Shown here: one piece after another, positions 30,415 through 40,657 of the stretch
Layout: every line of letters begins with the position of its first letter
How positions within the stretch are numbered: the stretch's first letter is position 1
NCBI RefSeq assembly: GCF_023370075.1
Contig: NZ_CP097149.1
Location: forward strand, 1-64,000
Direction of reading: 5' to 3'
Length of the DNA: 64,000 bases
DNA from: Deinococcus sp. QL22
Lineage (GTDB): Bacteria > Deinococcota > Deinococci > Deinococcales > Deinococcaceae
The notes under the pieces: generated by a model
The model's database searches: none
What the model saw: the letters and a program-made list of their open reading frames with translations, nothing else
Told to the model about the DNA's origin: nothing
Made by a program: the position numbers and the translations under genes

Positions 30415-31731
30415 TTAAGCCTCGGTTGAAGGCTTGGGCTTCAGCATCCCCACAACCTCTGTTTTCACTCCGCCTACAGCTGGGGCAGAGGGTTTATCAA
30501 ATGCTCGCGTGTGCTCTGGTTGAGGTTCGGGAACTTGCTGGAAGTCTAGGTTCGACAAAGCCTCTTTGATTGCGGCAAAAAATCCATCCGGCTGAGGCGT
30601 CGTGCCCTGTGCGATGGCCGGTTTGCCGCCGCCCTTACCCCCCGTTGCCTTCAGCACCGCACTCAACATGGCTCCTGCATTCACGTCATCCCGCGGCGTA
30701 GCCATCCCGCAGCGTCCGCCCGGAGCCAAAGCCAGCACGATTTCCCCATCTGGCACGGCATTCAGCGTGGGCAGCAGCAGGGTCACATCGTCCAGAGTGA
30801 CGCAGCGCACGGGCAGGCCATTCACGGTTTCTGTGGGTGCTGCTCCCAGCAACGTTGCGGCCAATTGAGCCCGTAAAGCGGAGGCTTCGGCTTTCAGCGC
30901 GTCCCGTTCGCCCACCACTGCGGCTACCCGTTCGTGCAGGCAGTCTACGGGCACGCTGAAGCCCTGAGCGAGGGCGCGGGCTTCCCCGTACACACGGGCC
31001 AGATATTCGCCCGCTTCCTCACCCGCCATGAACACCACCCGCGTCAGGCCAGCCCGGATGCGTTCTGTACGCAAAATCACCACAGGCGCGGCGAGGCTGG
31101 CACGCGGCACATGGAGGCCGCCGCACGCGCTTACATCGAACGCTTCTCCTGCCGAATCGCGGAAAATGACGAGGCGCACCTGCCCGCGCACCTTGGTTTC
31201 ACGGCGCGGGGCGTACAGGTGCAGATCGTCTTCGGCAACGGTGGGCGTGTCCAGCGTCAGATCGGCGCGGCCCAACGTCTCGCGCAGCAGGGTTTCGGCG
31301 GCATGCACATGCATCTCTGCCGGATCACCTTCCAGATCCAGCGTGCATTCGGGGCTTCTCATGCCCACCGCCGCCACGCTGAACGCCGGATTCACGCGCC
31401 TGAACGCCTGCGCCAGCAGATGCTCGCCGCTGTGCCGCTGCATCTGCCGCCAGCGCCGCGCCGCGTCTACCTGCCCAGAAACGGGCGTGCCAACGGGCGG
31501 CGGCGCACCTTCCAGCTTGTGCCAGATCAGCCCGGTGGCCTTGTCTTTGCGGGTATCCAGCACGGCTGCCGTACCCCCTGCCCACGTCAGCCGGCCTGCA
31601 TCCCCGTTTTGCCCCCCACCTTCGGGATAAAAGGCGGTGGCGTCCAGCGCGACTTCAGAGCCGCTGATATCATTTACTACGCTGTCGAAGGTCAACTTCG
31701 TCCCATCTTCGTAGTACAGGGCGCGGGTCAA
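30415..31731 (-). CDS. AlaX-type alanyl-tRNA editing protein with DHHA1-like end
   Basis: 438 residues. N-terminal second additional domain (DATAFYPEGGGQNGDAG), then the zinc-dependent editing site: HSGEH (about 109-113) and CGGLH. These hydrolyse Ser or Gly mischarged on tRNA-Ala. A helical segment follows, and the C-terminus has GGKGGGKPAIAQG, the DHHA1 signature, followed by a 60-residue Pro/Ser-rich tail. This is the long AlaX form. The start is TTG 31731, overlapping the cupin gene stop (TTGA), and is preferred over an out-of-context upstream codon because coding pattern begins there. Confidence 0.88.
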   Translation of the reverse strand: MTRALYYEDGTKLTFDSVVNDISGSEVALDATAFYPEGGGQNGDAGRLTWAGGTAAVLDTRKDKATGLIWHKLEGAPPPVGTPVSGQVDAARRWRQMQRHSGEHLLAQAFRRVNPAFSVAAVGMRSPECTLDLEGDPAEMHVHAAETLLRETLGRADLTLDTPTVAEDDLHLYAPRRETKVRGQVRLVIFRDSAGEAFDVSACGGLHVPRASLAAPVVILRTERIRAGLTRVVFMAGEEAGEYLARVYGEARALAQGFSVPVDCLHERVAAVVGERDALKAEASALRAQLAATLLGAAPTETVNGLPVRCVTLDDVTLLLPTLNAVPDGEIVLALAPGGRCGMATPRDDVNAGAMLSAVLKATGGKGGGKPAIAQGTTPQPDGFFAAIKEALSNLDFQQVPEPQPEHTRAFDKPSAPAVGGVKTEVVGMLKPKPSTEA

Positions 31732-32120
31732 GACTGGGCCTCGTCGGTGGAAACTGCCAATGGCACGGCGTCGCGGGTACGCTCGCCGCCCACGTCTCCG
31801 GTATTCAGCGTGCTGGCAGGCTCGAACAGCAAGACCCAGCACACGTCCACCGCGTCGGGACAATGCCGCACGCCACGCGGCACGACAATAAATTCGCCCT
31901 CACGGATGGTGCGCGTGGGGCCATCCTCAAAATGCATCAGCAGTTCTCCGCGATGCACCAGAAACAGCTCGTCTTCATTGGGATGAGAATGCATGACGAA
32001 TCGGCCCTGAATCTGAGCCAGTTTGACCATCTGTCCGTTCAGTTCGGCGGCCACACGTGGGGCGTAGACCTCCTCGAAACTGGCAAAAGCGGCGGCGAGA
32101 TTGACGGGCTGGGGAGTCAT
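31728..32120 (-). CDS. small cupin-domain protein
   Basis: 130 residues. Cupin motif 1 appears as HSHPNEDELFLVHRGELLMH (about 41-60), with the usual His-X-His and Glu, then IREGEFIVVPRGVRHCPDA as motif 2 with its His. Typical of metal-binding small cupins, often involved in sugar or small-molecule isomerisation or oxidation. It is coupled to AlaX by a TTGA overlap. No substrate can be named. Confidence 0.85.
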   Translation of the reverse strand: MTPQPVNLAAAFASFEEVYAPRVAAELNGQMVKLAQIQGRFVMHSHPNEDELFLVHRGELLMHFEDGPTRTIREGEFIVVPRGVRHCPDAVDVCWVLLFEPASTLNTGDVGGERTRDAVPLAVSTDEAQS

Positions 32121-32133
32121 GGGGGAAGTCTAG

Positions 32134-32210
32134 AGCGTGAATGGAAGGTGGATCATAGATCGTGGTTTGGCATTCCCCACGTCCTACGATCCACCCTCTA
32201 CACTCACGCT
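32134..32210. repeat. intergenic inverted repeat, family D copy 2
   Basis: Imperfect stem-loop of 30-odd bp arms. Outer ends AGCGTGA / TCACGCT and inner AGGTGGATCATAGATCGTGG with a matching arm CCACGTCCTACGATCCACCC. Same design as 14428-14499 (GTGGATCG core). It lies between the cupin start and the gnd stop. Confidence 0.65.
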
Positions 32211-32212
32211 GT

Positions 32213-33709
32213 TTACACGTTATACGTGCTGCTCGCCGTTTCCCCGCCGCGCCCCGTCCAGTTGGTGTGGTGAAATTCTCCGCGTGGGCCGTCGGTGCGC
32301 TCGTAGGTGTGCGCCCCGAAGTAGTCGCGCTGGGCCTGAAGGATGTTTGCGGGCAGCTTGGCAGTGCGGTAGCCGTCGTAGTAGGCCAAAGCACTGGCAA
32401 ACGCAGGCGTGGGAATGCCGCTTACGGCAGCGGTGGCAATCGTCTGACGCCACGCGGTCTGCACGCCCTGAATGGCGTCCTGAAAATAGGGGGCAAGCAG
32501 CAGGTTGGGCAGGTCGCGCTGGGCATCGTAGGCTTCCTTGATGCGGTCTAGGAACTGGGCACGGATGATGCAGCCGCCGCGCCACATTAGCGCAATCGCG
32601 CCGAAATCCAGCGTCCAGCCCGCATCTTGGGCCGACAACCGCAGAAGCTGAAAGCCCTGGGCATAGGCGGCGATTTTGGAAGCGTAGAGGGCCTGCCGCA
32701 CGTTCTCGATGAACGCGGCCTGATCAGCTGGGGGCGTGATTTCCGGGCCTTTCAAGAAGTGACTAGCGGCCATGCGCTCCTCTTTCATGGCGCTCATGGC
32801 GCGGGCGTACACGGCTTCGGTGATGGTGGCGGCGGGGCTTCCGGCGTCCAGCGCGGCTACGCTCGTCCATTTGCCCGTGCCTTTCTGTCCGGCGGCGTCC
32901 AGAATCACGTCCACCAGCGGCTCACCCGTTTTGGGGTCAATCTTGGTCAGAATGTCGGCGGTAATTTCGATCAGGTAGGAATTCAGTTCGCCCCGGTTCC
33001 ACTCGGCAAACACCTCGGCAATCTGGGGAGCGCTGAGGCCTGCCACGTCGCGCAATAGATGGTAGCTTTCGGCGATCATCTGCATGTCGGCGTACTCGAT
33101 GCCGTTGTGAACCATCTTCACGAAGTGGCCCGCGCCTTCCTCGCCCACCCAGTCGCAGCAGGGGGTGCCGTCTTCTACCCGCGCCGCGATGCCCTGAAAA
33201 ATAGGCTTGACCGATTCCCACGCCAGAGGATTGCCGCCCGGCATGATGCTGGGGCCGGTGAGTGCGCCTTCCTCGCCGCCCGACACGCCCGTACCGATAA
33301 ACAGCAATCCTTCGGCAGACAGTTCTTTGGTGCGCCGCGTGGAGTCGGCGGGGTGGCTGTTGCCGCCGTCGATGATGATGTCGCCGGGTTCGAGGAACGG
33401 CTTGACGTGGTTGATGAATTCATCGACCGCCGCGCCCGCCTTCACCATCAGCATGACCTTTCGGGGCCGCTTGAGCAGCGCCACGAAGCCTTCTACAGAA
33501 TCTGCGCCCACGATGGTGAGGCCACTGGCCCGCCCGCCCGTAAAAGCCGTGACCTTGCTGACCGTGCGGTTGAAGGCCGCCACCGTAAAGCCCTTGCCCG
33601 CCATGTTCAGAATCAGGTTTTCGCCCATCACCGCGAGACCGATCACGCCGATATCGGCGACTGGGGCAACAACAGAGGCGGCGGGGGCATCGGCAGAGGG
33701 TTGCGTCAT
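32213..33709 (-). CDS. gnd: 6-phosphogluconate dehydrogenase (decarboxylating)
   Basis: 498 residues, the long form of about 470-490 residues plus an N-terminal extension of 20. NADP fold IGVIGLAVMGENLILNMAG, catalytic region with GVSGGEEGALTGPSIMPGG, and the K/E pair region (FVKMVHNGIEYADMQMIAES). The C-terminal region has MWRGGCIIRAQFL and the swivel tail. It oxidises 6-phosphogluconate to ribulose-5-phosphate, making NADPH. TACACT lies 6 nt before the ATG, a leaderless arrangement; longer upstream Met codons are not convincing. Confidence 0.96.
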   Translation of the reverse strand: MTQPSADAPAASVVAPVADIGVIGLAVMGENLILNMAGKGFTVAAFNRTVSKVTAFTGGRASGLTIVGADSVEGFVALLKRPRKVMLMVKAGAAVDEFINHVKPFLEPGDIIIDGGNSHPADSTRRTKELSAEGLLFIGTGVSGGEEGALTGPSIMPGGNPLAWESVKPIFQGIAARVEDGTPCCDWVGEEGAGHFVKMVHNGIEYADMQMIAESYHLLRDVAGLSAPQIAEVFAEWNRGELNSYLIEITADILTKIDPKTGEPLVDVILDAAGQKGTGKWTSVAALDAGSPAATITEAVYARAMSAMKEERMAASHFLKGPEITPPADQAAFIENVRQALYASKIAAYAQGFQLLRLSAQDAGWTLDFGAIALMWRGGCIIRAQFLDRIKEAYDAQRDLPNLLLAPYFQDAIQGVQTAWRQTIATAAVSGIPTPAFASALAYYDGYRTAKLPANILQAQRDYFGAHTYERTDGPRGEFHHTNWTGRGGETASSTYNV

Positions 33710-33817
33710 GGCACAAGTGTACGCGGGACGCAAAGGCGGGGTCGGGGGCTTGTCGAGAAGGGTAAGCGGGCGGTGGGTTGTCGGCAGTGAGAACAGCGTT
33801 GGCGAGAGGCATTTGTT

Positions 33818-33856
33818 CCAGTCCGCTCGGATGATTCTCACGCATCATCACAATTT
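33818..33856. repeat. 39-bp repeat family C, copy 1
   Basis: Matches 61384-61422 at 33 of 39 positions: CCAGTCCGCTCGGATGATTC here, CCAGTCCGCCCGGAAGATTC there. On the minus strand both read M-(M/I)-R-E-N-x-P-x-G-L, so it may be a remnant of a coding start as well as an inverted repeat (GATGAT/ATCATC). Confidence 0.5.
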
Positions 33857-33869
33857 GGTATGGGGTGTC

Positions 33870-33895
33870 AAAAAGAGTGGAGGAAAGGCTTTCCT
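33870..33895 (-). terminator. hairpin after the efflux pump
   Basis: AGGAAAG / CTTTCCT stem, followed on the minus strand at 6 nt by a run of five T (A at 33870-33874). Weak spacing for an intrinsic terminator. Confidence 0.4.
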
Positions 33896-33968
33896 GCTCG
33901 CCTCTCCCCCACTGCCTGTAACTTAAACTAAACTCTGTTTCTCAGTTCAACGCTCCACTCGGTACGCT

Positions 33969-35861
33969 CTAGACTTCAATGTGAACTGGCGCGGCTTTTT
34001 CACCCTTGGGCCGGGTAGGAATGACCAGATTGGGCATCATCAGTGTGGCGAGGAATGCGATGATGGCGACGCCAATGGCGTAACGGTAGATGGTGGAAAT
34101 GGTATCGGCAAACGCCACTTTCTGGGCGCGGGCGCTGGCTATAGCAATCTTTTCGCCGTCGTTGACGCCGCCTAAGGCTCCGGCCAGAGCAGCGGGGCGG
34201 GCCTGTTCGGGAACGCCGCCTGCGGGCACATTGGTGAGCTGGGTTTTGGCCTCGGCGGGCAGGGCGGCGCTGCTCTGAATGGCCCGAATAGCCGCCGCGT
34301 CGCCCGTTTCGATGGCTTTGGTCACGTTGGTACGCAGGGCGTCAAAGCTGGCCTTGATCTGCGCTGGACTTTGCGGCGCGGCGTTGCGCTCGCTGGTCGC
34401 GGTTCCGGTACTGTTCTTGACTTGCTCGCCAATGGTGGTCAGCCGGGCGGCCACGTTGCCCGTATTGGCCTGAGCCTGCGCAGCAAACTGAGTCGAGAGG
34501 TTGGCGGTCAGGCCAGCGGTCAGCACTGCGCCAAAAATGGCCGTGCCGATAGTGCTGCCCATCTGCTGAAAGAACTGCCCGGCGCTGGTGGCGACGCCGA
34601 TTTCCCAGGGTTTGACGGCCAACTGGACGGCAGTGGTGTACAGCGGCAGGGCGGGGCCAAGGCCGAGGCCCAGTAGCACCATGCGGAAGATGACGCTGCC
34701 ATACGAGGAATCGGCATTCAGGGTGGACAGGACGAAAAAGCCCAGCGCCGAGGTCATCAGGCCAATCAGCATCAGGAATTTGTAGCGCCCGACGCGGCTG
34801 GCGAGTTGCCCGCTGCCAATGGCCCCGATAATCAGACCCATGGTGAGCGGAATGGTGGCGGTTCCGGCGGCGGTGGCCGACACGCCCTGCACCTGCACCA
34901 GATACAGGCTGAGGAACAGGATGGCCCCGAGAAAGCCCGCGCCGATCATGAAGCGGGCGACGGCTCCCCAGGCAAACGTGGGATTTTTGAACAGGCTCAG
35001 GGGCAAAATGGGGCTGGGGTGGCGGCTTTCGACAAACAGGAAGGCGATCAGGGCCGCGATACTGAGGCCGAACAGGGCCAGCAATGTGGGGCTGCTCCAG
35101 CCGCCCGACGCCGCGTAGGTTCCGTCTGCGCCCCAGGTGAGGGCCAGCAGCAGCGGCACTGTGAACACCAGGATCAGGAACGCCCCCAGCCAATCGACTT
35201 TGGCCTGCAACCCGCTGGCAAGGCGCGGCATCTTGGAATAGATGAAAGCCAACGCAACTAAACCAATCGGCAAGTTGACATAAAACACCCAGCGCCAGTT
35301 GACCTGATCGGTGAGGAAGCCGCCCAAGAGTGGCCCGATGACGCTGCTGAGGCCGAAGACAGCTCCGAACAGGCCCTGATATCGGGGACGGTCAATAGGC
35401 TCGAACAGGTCGGCAATGATGGCAAACGCCACCGCGCCCAACGCCGCCGCGCCCACACCTTGCAGGCCTCGGAACACCACAAGCTGCATCATGCCGCCGC
35501 CGAACAGGTTGCCGAAGAACGGCTCGCCTGCCAGCCCGCACAGGGCACTGCCGATCAGGAAGATCACAATGCCGATCATCAGAATGGGTTTGCGTCCGTA
35601 CAGATCAGACAGCTTGCCGTAAATGGGCACCAGCGCCGTGTTGGTCAGCAGATACGCGGTGGTGACCCAAGAGTAGAGGCTGAAGCCGTCGAGGTCTTGC
35701 GCGATTTTGGGCATGGCCGTAGAGACGATGGTCTGGTCGAGGGCGCTGAGGAACAGGCCCAGCAACACGCCGACCAAGATCAGGCGCTTGGTGGGCAGAT
35801 CCAGCGTTTTGGCGTAATCGATACGCCCAGCGGGTTCGCCGGGTTGGGTAGGTGCGGTCAT
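33969..35861 (-). CDS. DHA2-family MFS efflux pump (14 TM)
   Basis: 630 residues. EmrB/QacA type: DQTIVSTAMPKIAQDLDG in span 1, YGKLSDLYGRKPILMIG for the loop 2-3 motif, and the pair of GxxxGPxxGG-like helices (SSVIGPLLGGFLTD). An unusual soluble loop of about 130 residues (roughly 465-600, with AAPQSPAQIKASFDALRTN) lies before the last span. Such pumps export drugs, dyes or organic compounds with proton. It is coupled by a 4-nt overlap to the MarR regulator upstream. Confidence 0.92.
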   Translation of the reverse strand: MTAPTQPGEPAGRIDYAKTLDLPTKRLILVGVLLGLFLSALDQTIVSTAMPKIAQDLDGFSLYSWVTTAYLLTNTALVPIYGKLSDLYGRKPILMIGIVIFLIGSALCGLAGEPFFGNLFGGGMMQLVVFRGLQGVGAAALGAVAFAIIADLFEPIDRPRYQGLFGAVFGLSSVIGPLLGGFLTDQVNWRWVFYVNLPIGLVALAFIYSKMPRLASGLQAKVDWLGAFLILVFTVPLLLALTWGADGTYAASGGWSSPTLLALFGLSIAALIAFLFVESRHPSPILPLSLFKNPTFAWGAVARFMIGAGFLGAILFLSLYLVQVQGVSATAAGTATIPLTMGLIIGAIGSGQLASRVGRYKFLMLIGLMTSALGFFVLSTLNADSSYGSVIFRMVLLGLGLGPALPLYTTAVQLAVKPWEIGVATSAGQFFQQMGSTIGTAIFGAVLTAGLTANLSTQFAAQAQANTGNVAARLTTIGEQVKNSTGTATSERNAAPQSPAQIKASFDALRTNVTKAIETGDAAAIRAIQSSAALPAEAKTQLTNVPAGGVPEQARPAALAGALGGVNDGEKIAIASARAQKVAFADTISTIYRYAIGVAIIAFLATLMMPNLVIPTRPKGEKAAPVHIEV

Positions 35862-36424
35862 GTGTTCTCCGGGGATGGCTCTGATGGGGACGTTTGGGGT
35901 GAGTGGACGGCGCAGGTGGCCGGGTCGTTCAGGTCAAGCTGATCCAGCAGGGTGCGAATGGCCCGGTCTGCGGTGTGAATAGACTCGGCGGGCAACGTGG
36001 AAAACACGGAAATGTAGGCGTCCACGAATCCGGCGTCCATACGGGTCAGCACATCGCGCCCCTCGGCGGTCAGGGCCACCAGCTTTTCCCGGCGGTTTTC
36101 GGGGTTTTCCTGCCGACCAGCCAGCCCGCGCTGCACCAAACGTTCAACGAGGTGGCTGGCGGCGGGCACACTCAGGCGGGTGCGCTCCGAAAGCTGCGTG
36201 ACTGTGAGCGGACTGAAGGCCCGGAGTTGATGCAGCGCGGCAATCTGCGTAAAGCTCAGGTCGCGTTCCTGCAATTCGTCCTGCATTCCAGTCATCACGC
36301 GGCTGCTGATGTGGCGGTGCAGCCGTTTCATGGCCTGACCGAGATGCACGGCGGCGGCGCGATTTTCTACTAAGGCTTCCGCCTGGGCGTTCGGCGCATT
36401 GGCGAGTGGTTCGATATCCGTCAT
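35858..36424 (-). CDS. MarR-family repressor
   Basis: 188 residues. Winged-helix core: LTVTQLSERTRLSVPAASHL (recognition region), VERLVQRGLAGRQENPENRR (wing), KLVALTAEGRDVLTRMD. The long N- and C-terminal helices form the dimer. The stop overlaps the pump ATG. A perfect palindrome GTCTTA-CACA-TAAGAC lies 19-34 bases upstream of its start, so it probably represses its own operon, relieved by an aromatic or drug-like ligand. Confidence 0.9.
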   Translation of the reverse strand: MTDIEPLANAPNAQAEALVENRAAAVHLGQAMKRLHRHISSRVMTGMQDELQERDLSFTQIAALHQLRAFSPLTVTQLSERTRLSVPAASHLVERLVQRGLAGRQENPENRREKLVALTAEGRDVLTRMDAGFVDAYISVFSTLPAESIHTADRAIRTLLDQLDLNDPATCAVHSPQTSPSEPSPENT

Positions 36425-36442
36425 AGTTTCAAGCTCGCAACT

Positions 36443-36458
36443 GTCTTACACATAAGAC
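36443..36458. promoter_or_regulatory. MarR operator candidate
   Basis: GTCTTACACATAAGAC: perfect 6-bp arms around 4 nt, 19 bp from the MarR start and in its promoter region. Confidence 0.65.
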
Positions 36459-36653
36459 GGTATGATGAACCTCATGATGTTGTTTCGTCAAGTGTCCGCC
36501 AGATGGCCTAGTAAGGTGGCGGCTACCTTGTGGTATGTAAATTAAGAGGAAGGCGTGCTGGCCAAGGTTTCGACAGGAAAGAGTGTTGAGTTGCTGACTG
36601 TCACTGGCGGAGTCCTGCCACCAATTGCCGGGACTTTGCACGGTAAGTCAATG

Positions 36654-36690
36654 CAAAAGCGGCGGCTTCCCATTGCAGGAAACCGCCGCT
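36654..36690 (-). terminator. intrinsic terminator of lysX
   Basis: On the minus strand AGCGGCGGTTTCC pairs with GGGAAGCCGCCGCT, followed by TTTTG. It lies 32 bp past the lysX stop. The rest of 36425-36721 holds the marR promoter region and no gene I can support. Confidence 0.85.
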
Positions 36691-36721
36691 CCGACTTCTT
36701 GAGTTTGTTCTTGTCTCAGCT

Positions 36722-37573
36722 TCAGCCGATCAAGCCCAGCGCGTATTCACCCATCAGACGCGGAATGTTGACGCCTGTAGTGGATACTGAATTTTTAAAT
36801 TCCATCGTGTGATTGATCTCGATGACCAGCAGGCCGCGCTCCGGGTCTTCCACCAGATCAATGGCCACGATTTCGCCGTGTACAGCAGCGGCAGCCTGAA
36901 GCGCCAGCGTTTCTATTTCGGGCGTGACCGGGCAATTGCTGGCCTTTGCGCCGCGTGCCGTGTTGGTAATCCAGTGTTCGCTGGTGCGGTAAATAGCGCC
37001 AATGCACACGCCGCCCACCACAAAGGCCCGAATATCGCGCTCCGGCTTACGGATCAGTTCCTGAATGTAAAAGACCTGATGCTGAGGCCCGCCCAGCACT
37101 TCCTTATGCTCGATGATGGCTTCGGCGGCGTCGCGGTCATTGACCCGGCTGACCATGCGGCCCCAGGAACCGACGGTGGGTTTGATAACGACCGGGTAGC
37201 CCATCTGTTCGATGAGGTGCAGCGCAGCTTCTCCGTCGAAGGCAACGGCGGTACGGGGGGTAGGCAGACCCGCCGCCGCGAGTCGCGCATTGGTCGCCAG
37301 CTTGTCGCCGCATAGTTCTATGACGTGGCTGGGATTGACCACGCGTACGCCGAGGCCTTCCAGCGCCCGCGTGACGGCATGACCGCGAGACTGCGAAACA
37401 CAGCGTTCCAGCGCCACTTTCCACGGCACGGCGGCACGTCCTGCATCGTCAAACGTGACCGTGAGTTGCGGCGCGTACACCTTGTCATACGCAACGCCGA
37501 GGCCGTCAAGGGCCTCAAATAACATTTTTTCGTCGGGGCGAATGCGGTCATAAATAATGGCAAGATCGGCCAT
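36722..37573 (-). CDS. lysX: alpha-aminoadipate-LysW ligase
   Basis: 283 residues. ATP-grasp enzyme that attaches alpha-aminoadipate to the C-terminal glutamate of LysW, the first protected step of this lysine route. Recognisable parts: [40 protein letters not shown] (nucleotide loop), [12 protein letters not shown] [12 protein letters not shown], and [17 protein letters not shown] with metal ligands Glu and Asn. GGAGG lies 6 nt before the ATG. It is separated from lysW by two terminator-like hairpins. Confidence 0.94.
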   Translation of the reverse strand: MADLAIIYDRIRPDEKMLFEALDGLGVAYDKVYAPQLTVTFDDAGRAAVPWKVALERCVSQSRGHAVTRALEGLGVRVVNPSHVIELCGDKLATNARLAAAGLPTPRTAVAFDGEAALHLIEQMGYPVVIKPTVGSWGRMVSRVNDRDAAEAIIEHKEVLGGPQHQVFYIQELIRKPERDIRAFVVGGVCIGAIYRTSEHWITNTARGAKASNCPVTPEIETLALQAAAAVHGEIVAIDLVEDPERGLLVIEINHTMEFKNSVSTTGVNIPRLMGEYALGLIG

Positions 37574-37605
37574 AGGAAACCTCCAGCTTTAAGACTCATC
37601 AACAC

Positions 37606-37679
37606 AAAAAAGACGGCCACGCTGCATTCGGTTCAGGACACCCACAGCGGGCATTCCTTCCAACCTGCGCGTCACCGTC
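37606..37679 (-). terminator. terminator-like hairpin in the lysX leader
   Basis: Minus strand: GACGGTGACGC and GCGTGGCCGTC pair at 9 of 11 positions with a 46-nt loop, followed at once by six T. It lies 33 nt upstream of lysX, so it could be an attenuator; otherwise it backs up the terminator at 37691. Confidence 0.55.
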
Positions 37680-37690
37680 CCAAAAGCAGT

Positions 37691-37736
37691 AAAAAGAGCG
37701 TCAGCAGCGGCAACAGCTTGAGCCGCCTGCCGACGC
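37691..37736 (-). terminator. intrinsic terminator after lysW
   Basis: Minus strand: GCGTCGGCAGGCGGC pairs with GCCGCTGCTGACGC (one bulge), followed by TCTTTTT. It lies 8 nt past the lysW stop. Confidence 0.8.
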
Positions 37737-37743
37737 CCCAGAC

Positions 37744-37917
37744 TCACTCGCCCCAGTCCTCAGCTTCCTGCGGGGCCTGCGCCAGCCGGGGCGGGTCAAC
37801 AGAAACCACTTCGTATTCCACGCCTGTTTCATCATCTATCACGAGTTCGCCCAGTTCTGGGTTGGTCAGTTCGATCATGGCACCCGTTTCTGGGTTTTCA
37901 AATTGAATGGTAGTCAT
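37744..37917 (-). CDS. lysW: LysW-type amino-group carrier protein, without zinc cysteines
   Basis: 57 residues, too short for routine calling. The C-terminus AEDWGE is the invariant LysW tail whose last Glu is loaded by LysX. NPELGELV and VEYEVVSVDPPRL align with the LysW body. From memory, Thermus LysW has two CxxC zinc pairs at this place. Here they are ENPETG and DDETG, and there is no cysteine in the protein. It is strongly acidic, as expected for docking to the Lys enzymes. A GGAGATA ribosome site lies 4 nt upstream of ATG 37917. It is the last gene of the lysT-to-lysW operon. Confidence 0.92.
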   Translation of the reverse strand: MTTIQFENPETGAMIELTNPELGELVIDDETGVEYEVVSVDPPRLAQAPQEAEDWGE

Positions 37918-37983
37918 GTCTATCTCCTTACGGATGCTAGGTTAGCGCAGCTTAAGCTTTGCAAACGATGTTGCCTAGACCAA

Positions 37984-38337
37984 TTAGAGCGGTGATGCTT
38001 CTTCCGGCTCGTCGCTCTCGAACGCCAGTTCTATACGGGCGCGGCAGTGTGGGCAATCCACGACACTGACCACTTCGCCGTCCATCCCTTCGATCACAGG
38101 GGCGGCGGCCAACATGTCCTCGGTCACGTCAAATTCCTCGCCGCAGTTGGGGCAGGTGGTCAGCACTCCCAGCAACTCCAGTTCAAAATCCTCGCCTTCG
38201 CCGTTGCGCGTGACTTCCATTTCGGCGTTGCACGAATCGCAGACAATCACGTCTCCGACCTCCAACTGGGCACGGTCTTGGTCGTCAAGTTCCAGAATCT
38301 CTTCGCAAACGGGGCATTCCACTTCCAATGTTGCCAT
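37984..38337 (-). CDS. double zinc-ribbon protein resembling two LysW bodies
   Basis: 117 residues with four CxxC pairs: C8/C11, C33/C36, C62/C65 and C95/C98. They form two ribbons of about 30-40 residues. The first reads ECPVCEEILEL then GDVIVCDSCNAEMEV, close to the LysW ribbon, but the EDWGE tail is absent and the end is EEASPL. Acidic overall. It starts 10 nt after the lysU stop and ends 66 nt before lysW, so it belongs to the operon. It could be a scaffold, a metal donor, or the lost zinc part of LysW. Start MATLEVEC is chosen because upstream codons belong to lysU. Confidence 0.85.
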   Translation of the reverse strand: MATLEVECPVCEEILELDDQDRAQLEVGDVIVCDSCNAEMEVTRNGEGEDFELELLGVLTTCPNCGEEFDVTEDMLAAAPVIEGMDGEVVSVVDCPHCRARIELAFESDEPEEASPL

Positions 38338-38347
38338 GCTGCCCAGT

Positions 38348-38902
<555 letters not shown>

Positions 38903-38939
38903 AGGTTTCCTTATCGTGTTTGAGCAAAGCTCTGAAGAA

Positions 38940-39247
38940 TTAGAGCATGGCTTTTTCGTTGAGGCGGTAGCTCCCGCATGCATGCAGAACCACATCAACC
39001 GCCCGCGTGAACCCGTGAGGCACTTGGACACGAAACCAAATCAAGCCCATGCCGATCTCGTCCCGCTTGACAGCTACGACGAGTTTGCCCACAGGCCATT
39101 CATACCAAGTGTCTTCTTCATCTGTTCCGATCAAGCCACCCTCGAAGGCGGATTGAATCCCGGCATCTAGTTCTACGTCGCCAACATTTGCCAGCAATTG
39201 TAGACATGGAATGAAGTTGCTGTCAGCTATAAGGGCGGTTTGACTCT

Positions 39248-39251
<4 letters not shown>
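38940..39251 (-). CDS. uncharacterised protein between lysT and lysU
   Basis: 103 residues from TTG 39251. The TTG overlaps the lysT TGA (TTGA), so it should be translated by coupling. Composition is protein-like: LQLLANVGDVELDAGIQSAF, GTDEEDTWYEWPVGKLVVAV, GMGLIWFRVQVPHGFTRAVD. Acidic and aromatic-rich, no membrane span, no metal motif. No family recognised. It ends 37 bp before lysU. It may be an operon-specific accessory or a later insertion between the two homoaconitase genes. Confidence 0.7.
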
Positions 39252-40531
<1,280 letters not shown>

Positions 40532-40657
40532 GGTTGAATCTCCGAAGGGCAACGGGACGACAAAGGCATGGCTGCATTTTCGCGCAAATGGCGGCGGGCG
40601 GCGTGAGCTTGACTGGAATTGAGCCAAGGAGGTTGGCGTTTGAAAGGTTGGTTAGCC

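Noticed and set aside
36555..36812. Plus-strand frame between marR and lysX
   Set aside because: Its second half is the antisense of lysX; its first half crosses the terminator.
37606..37736. A lysine riboswitch before lysX
   Set aside because: The region has two simple hairpins but not the multi-helix junction expected of the lysine aptamer.
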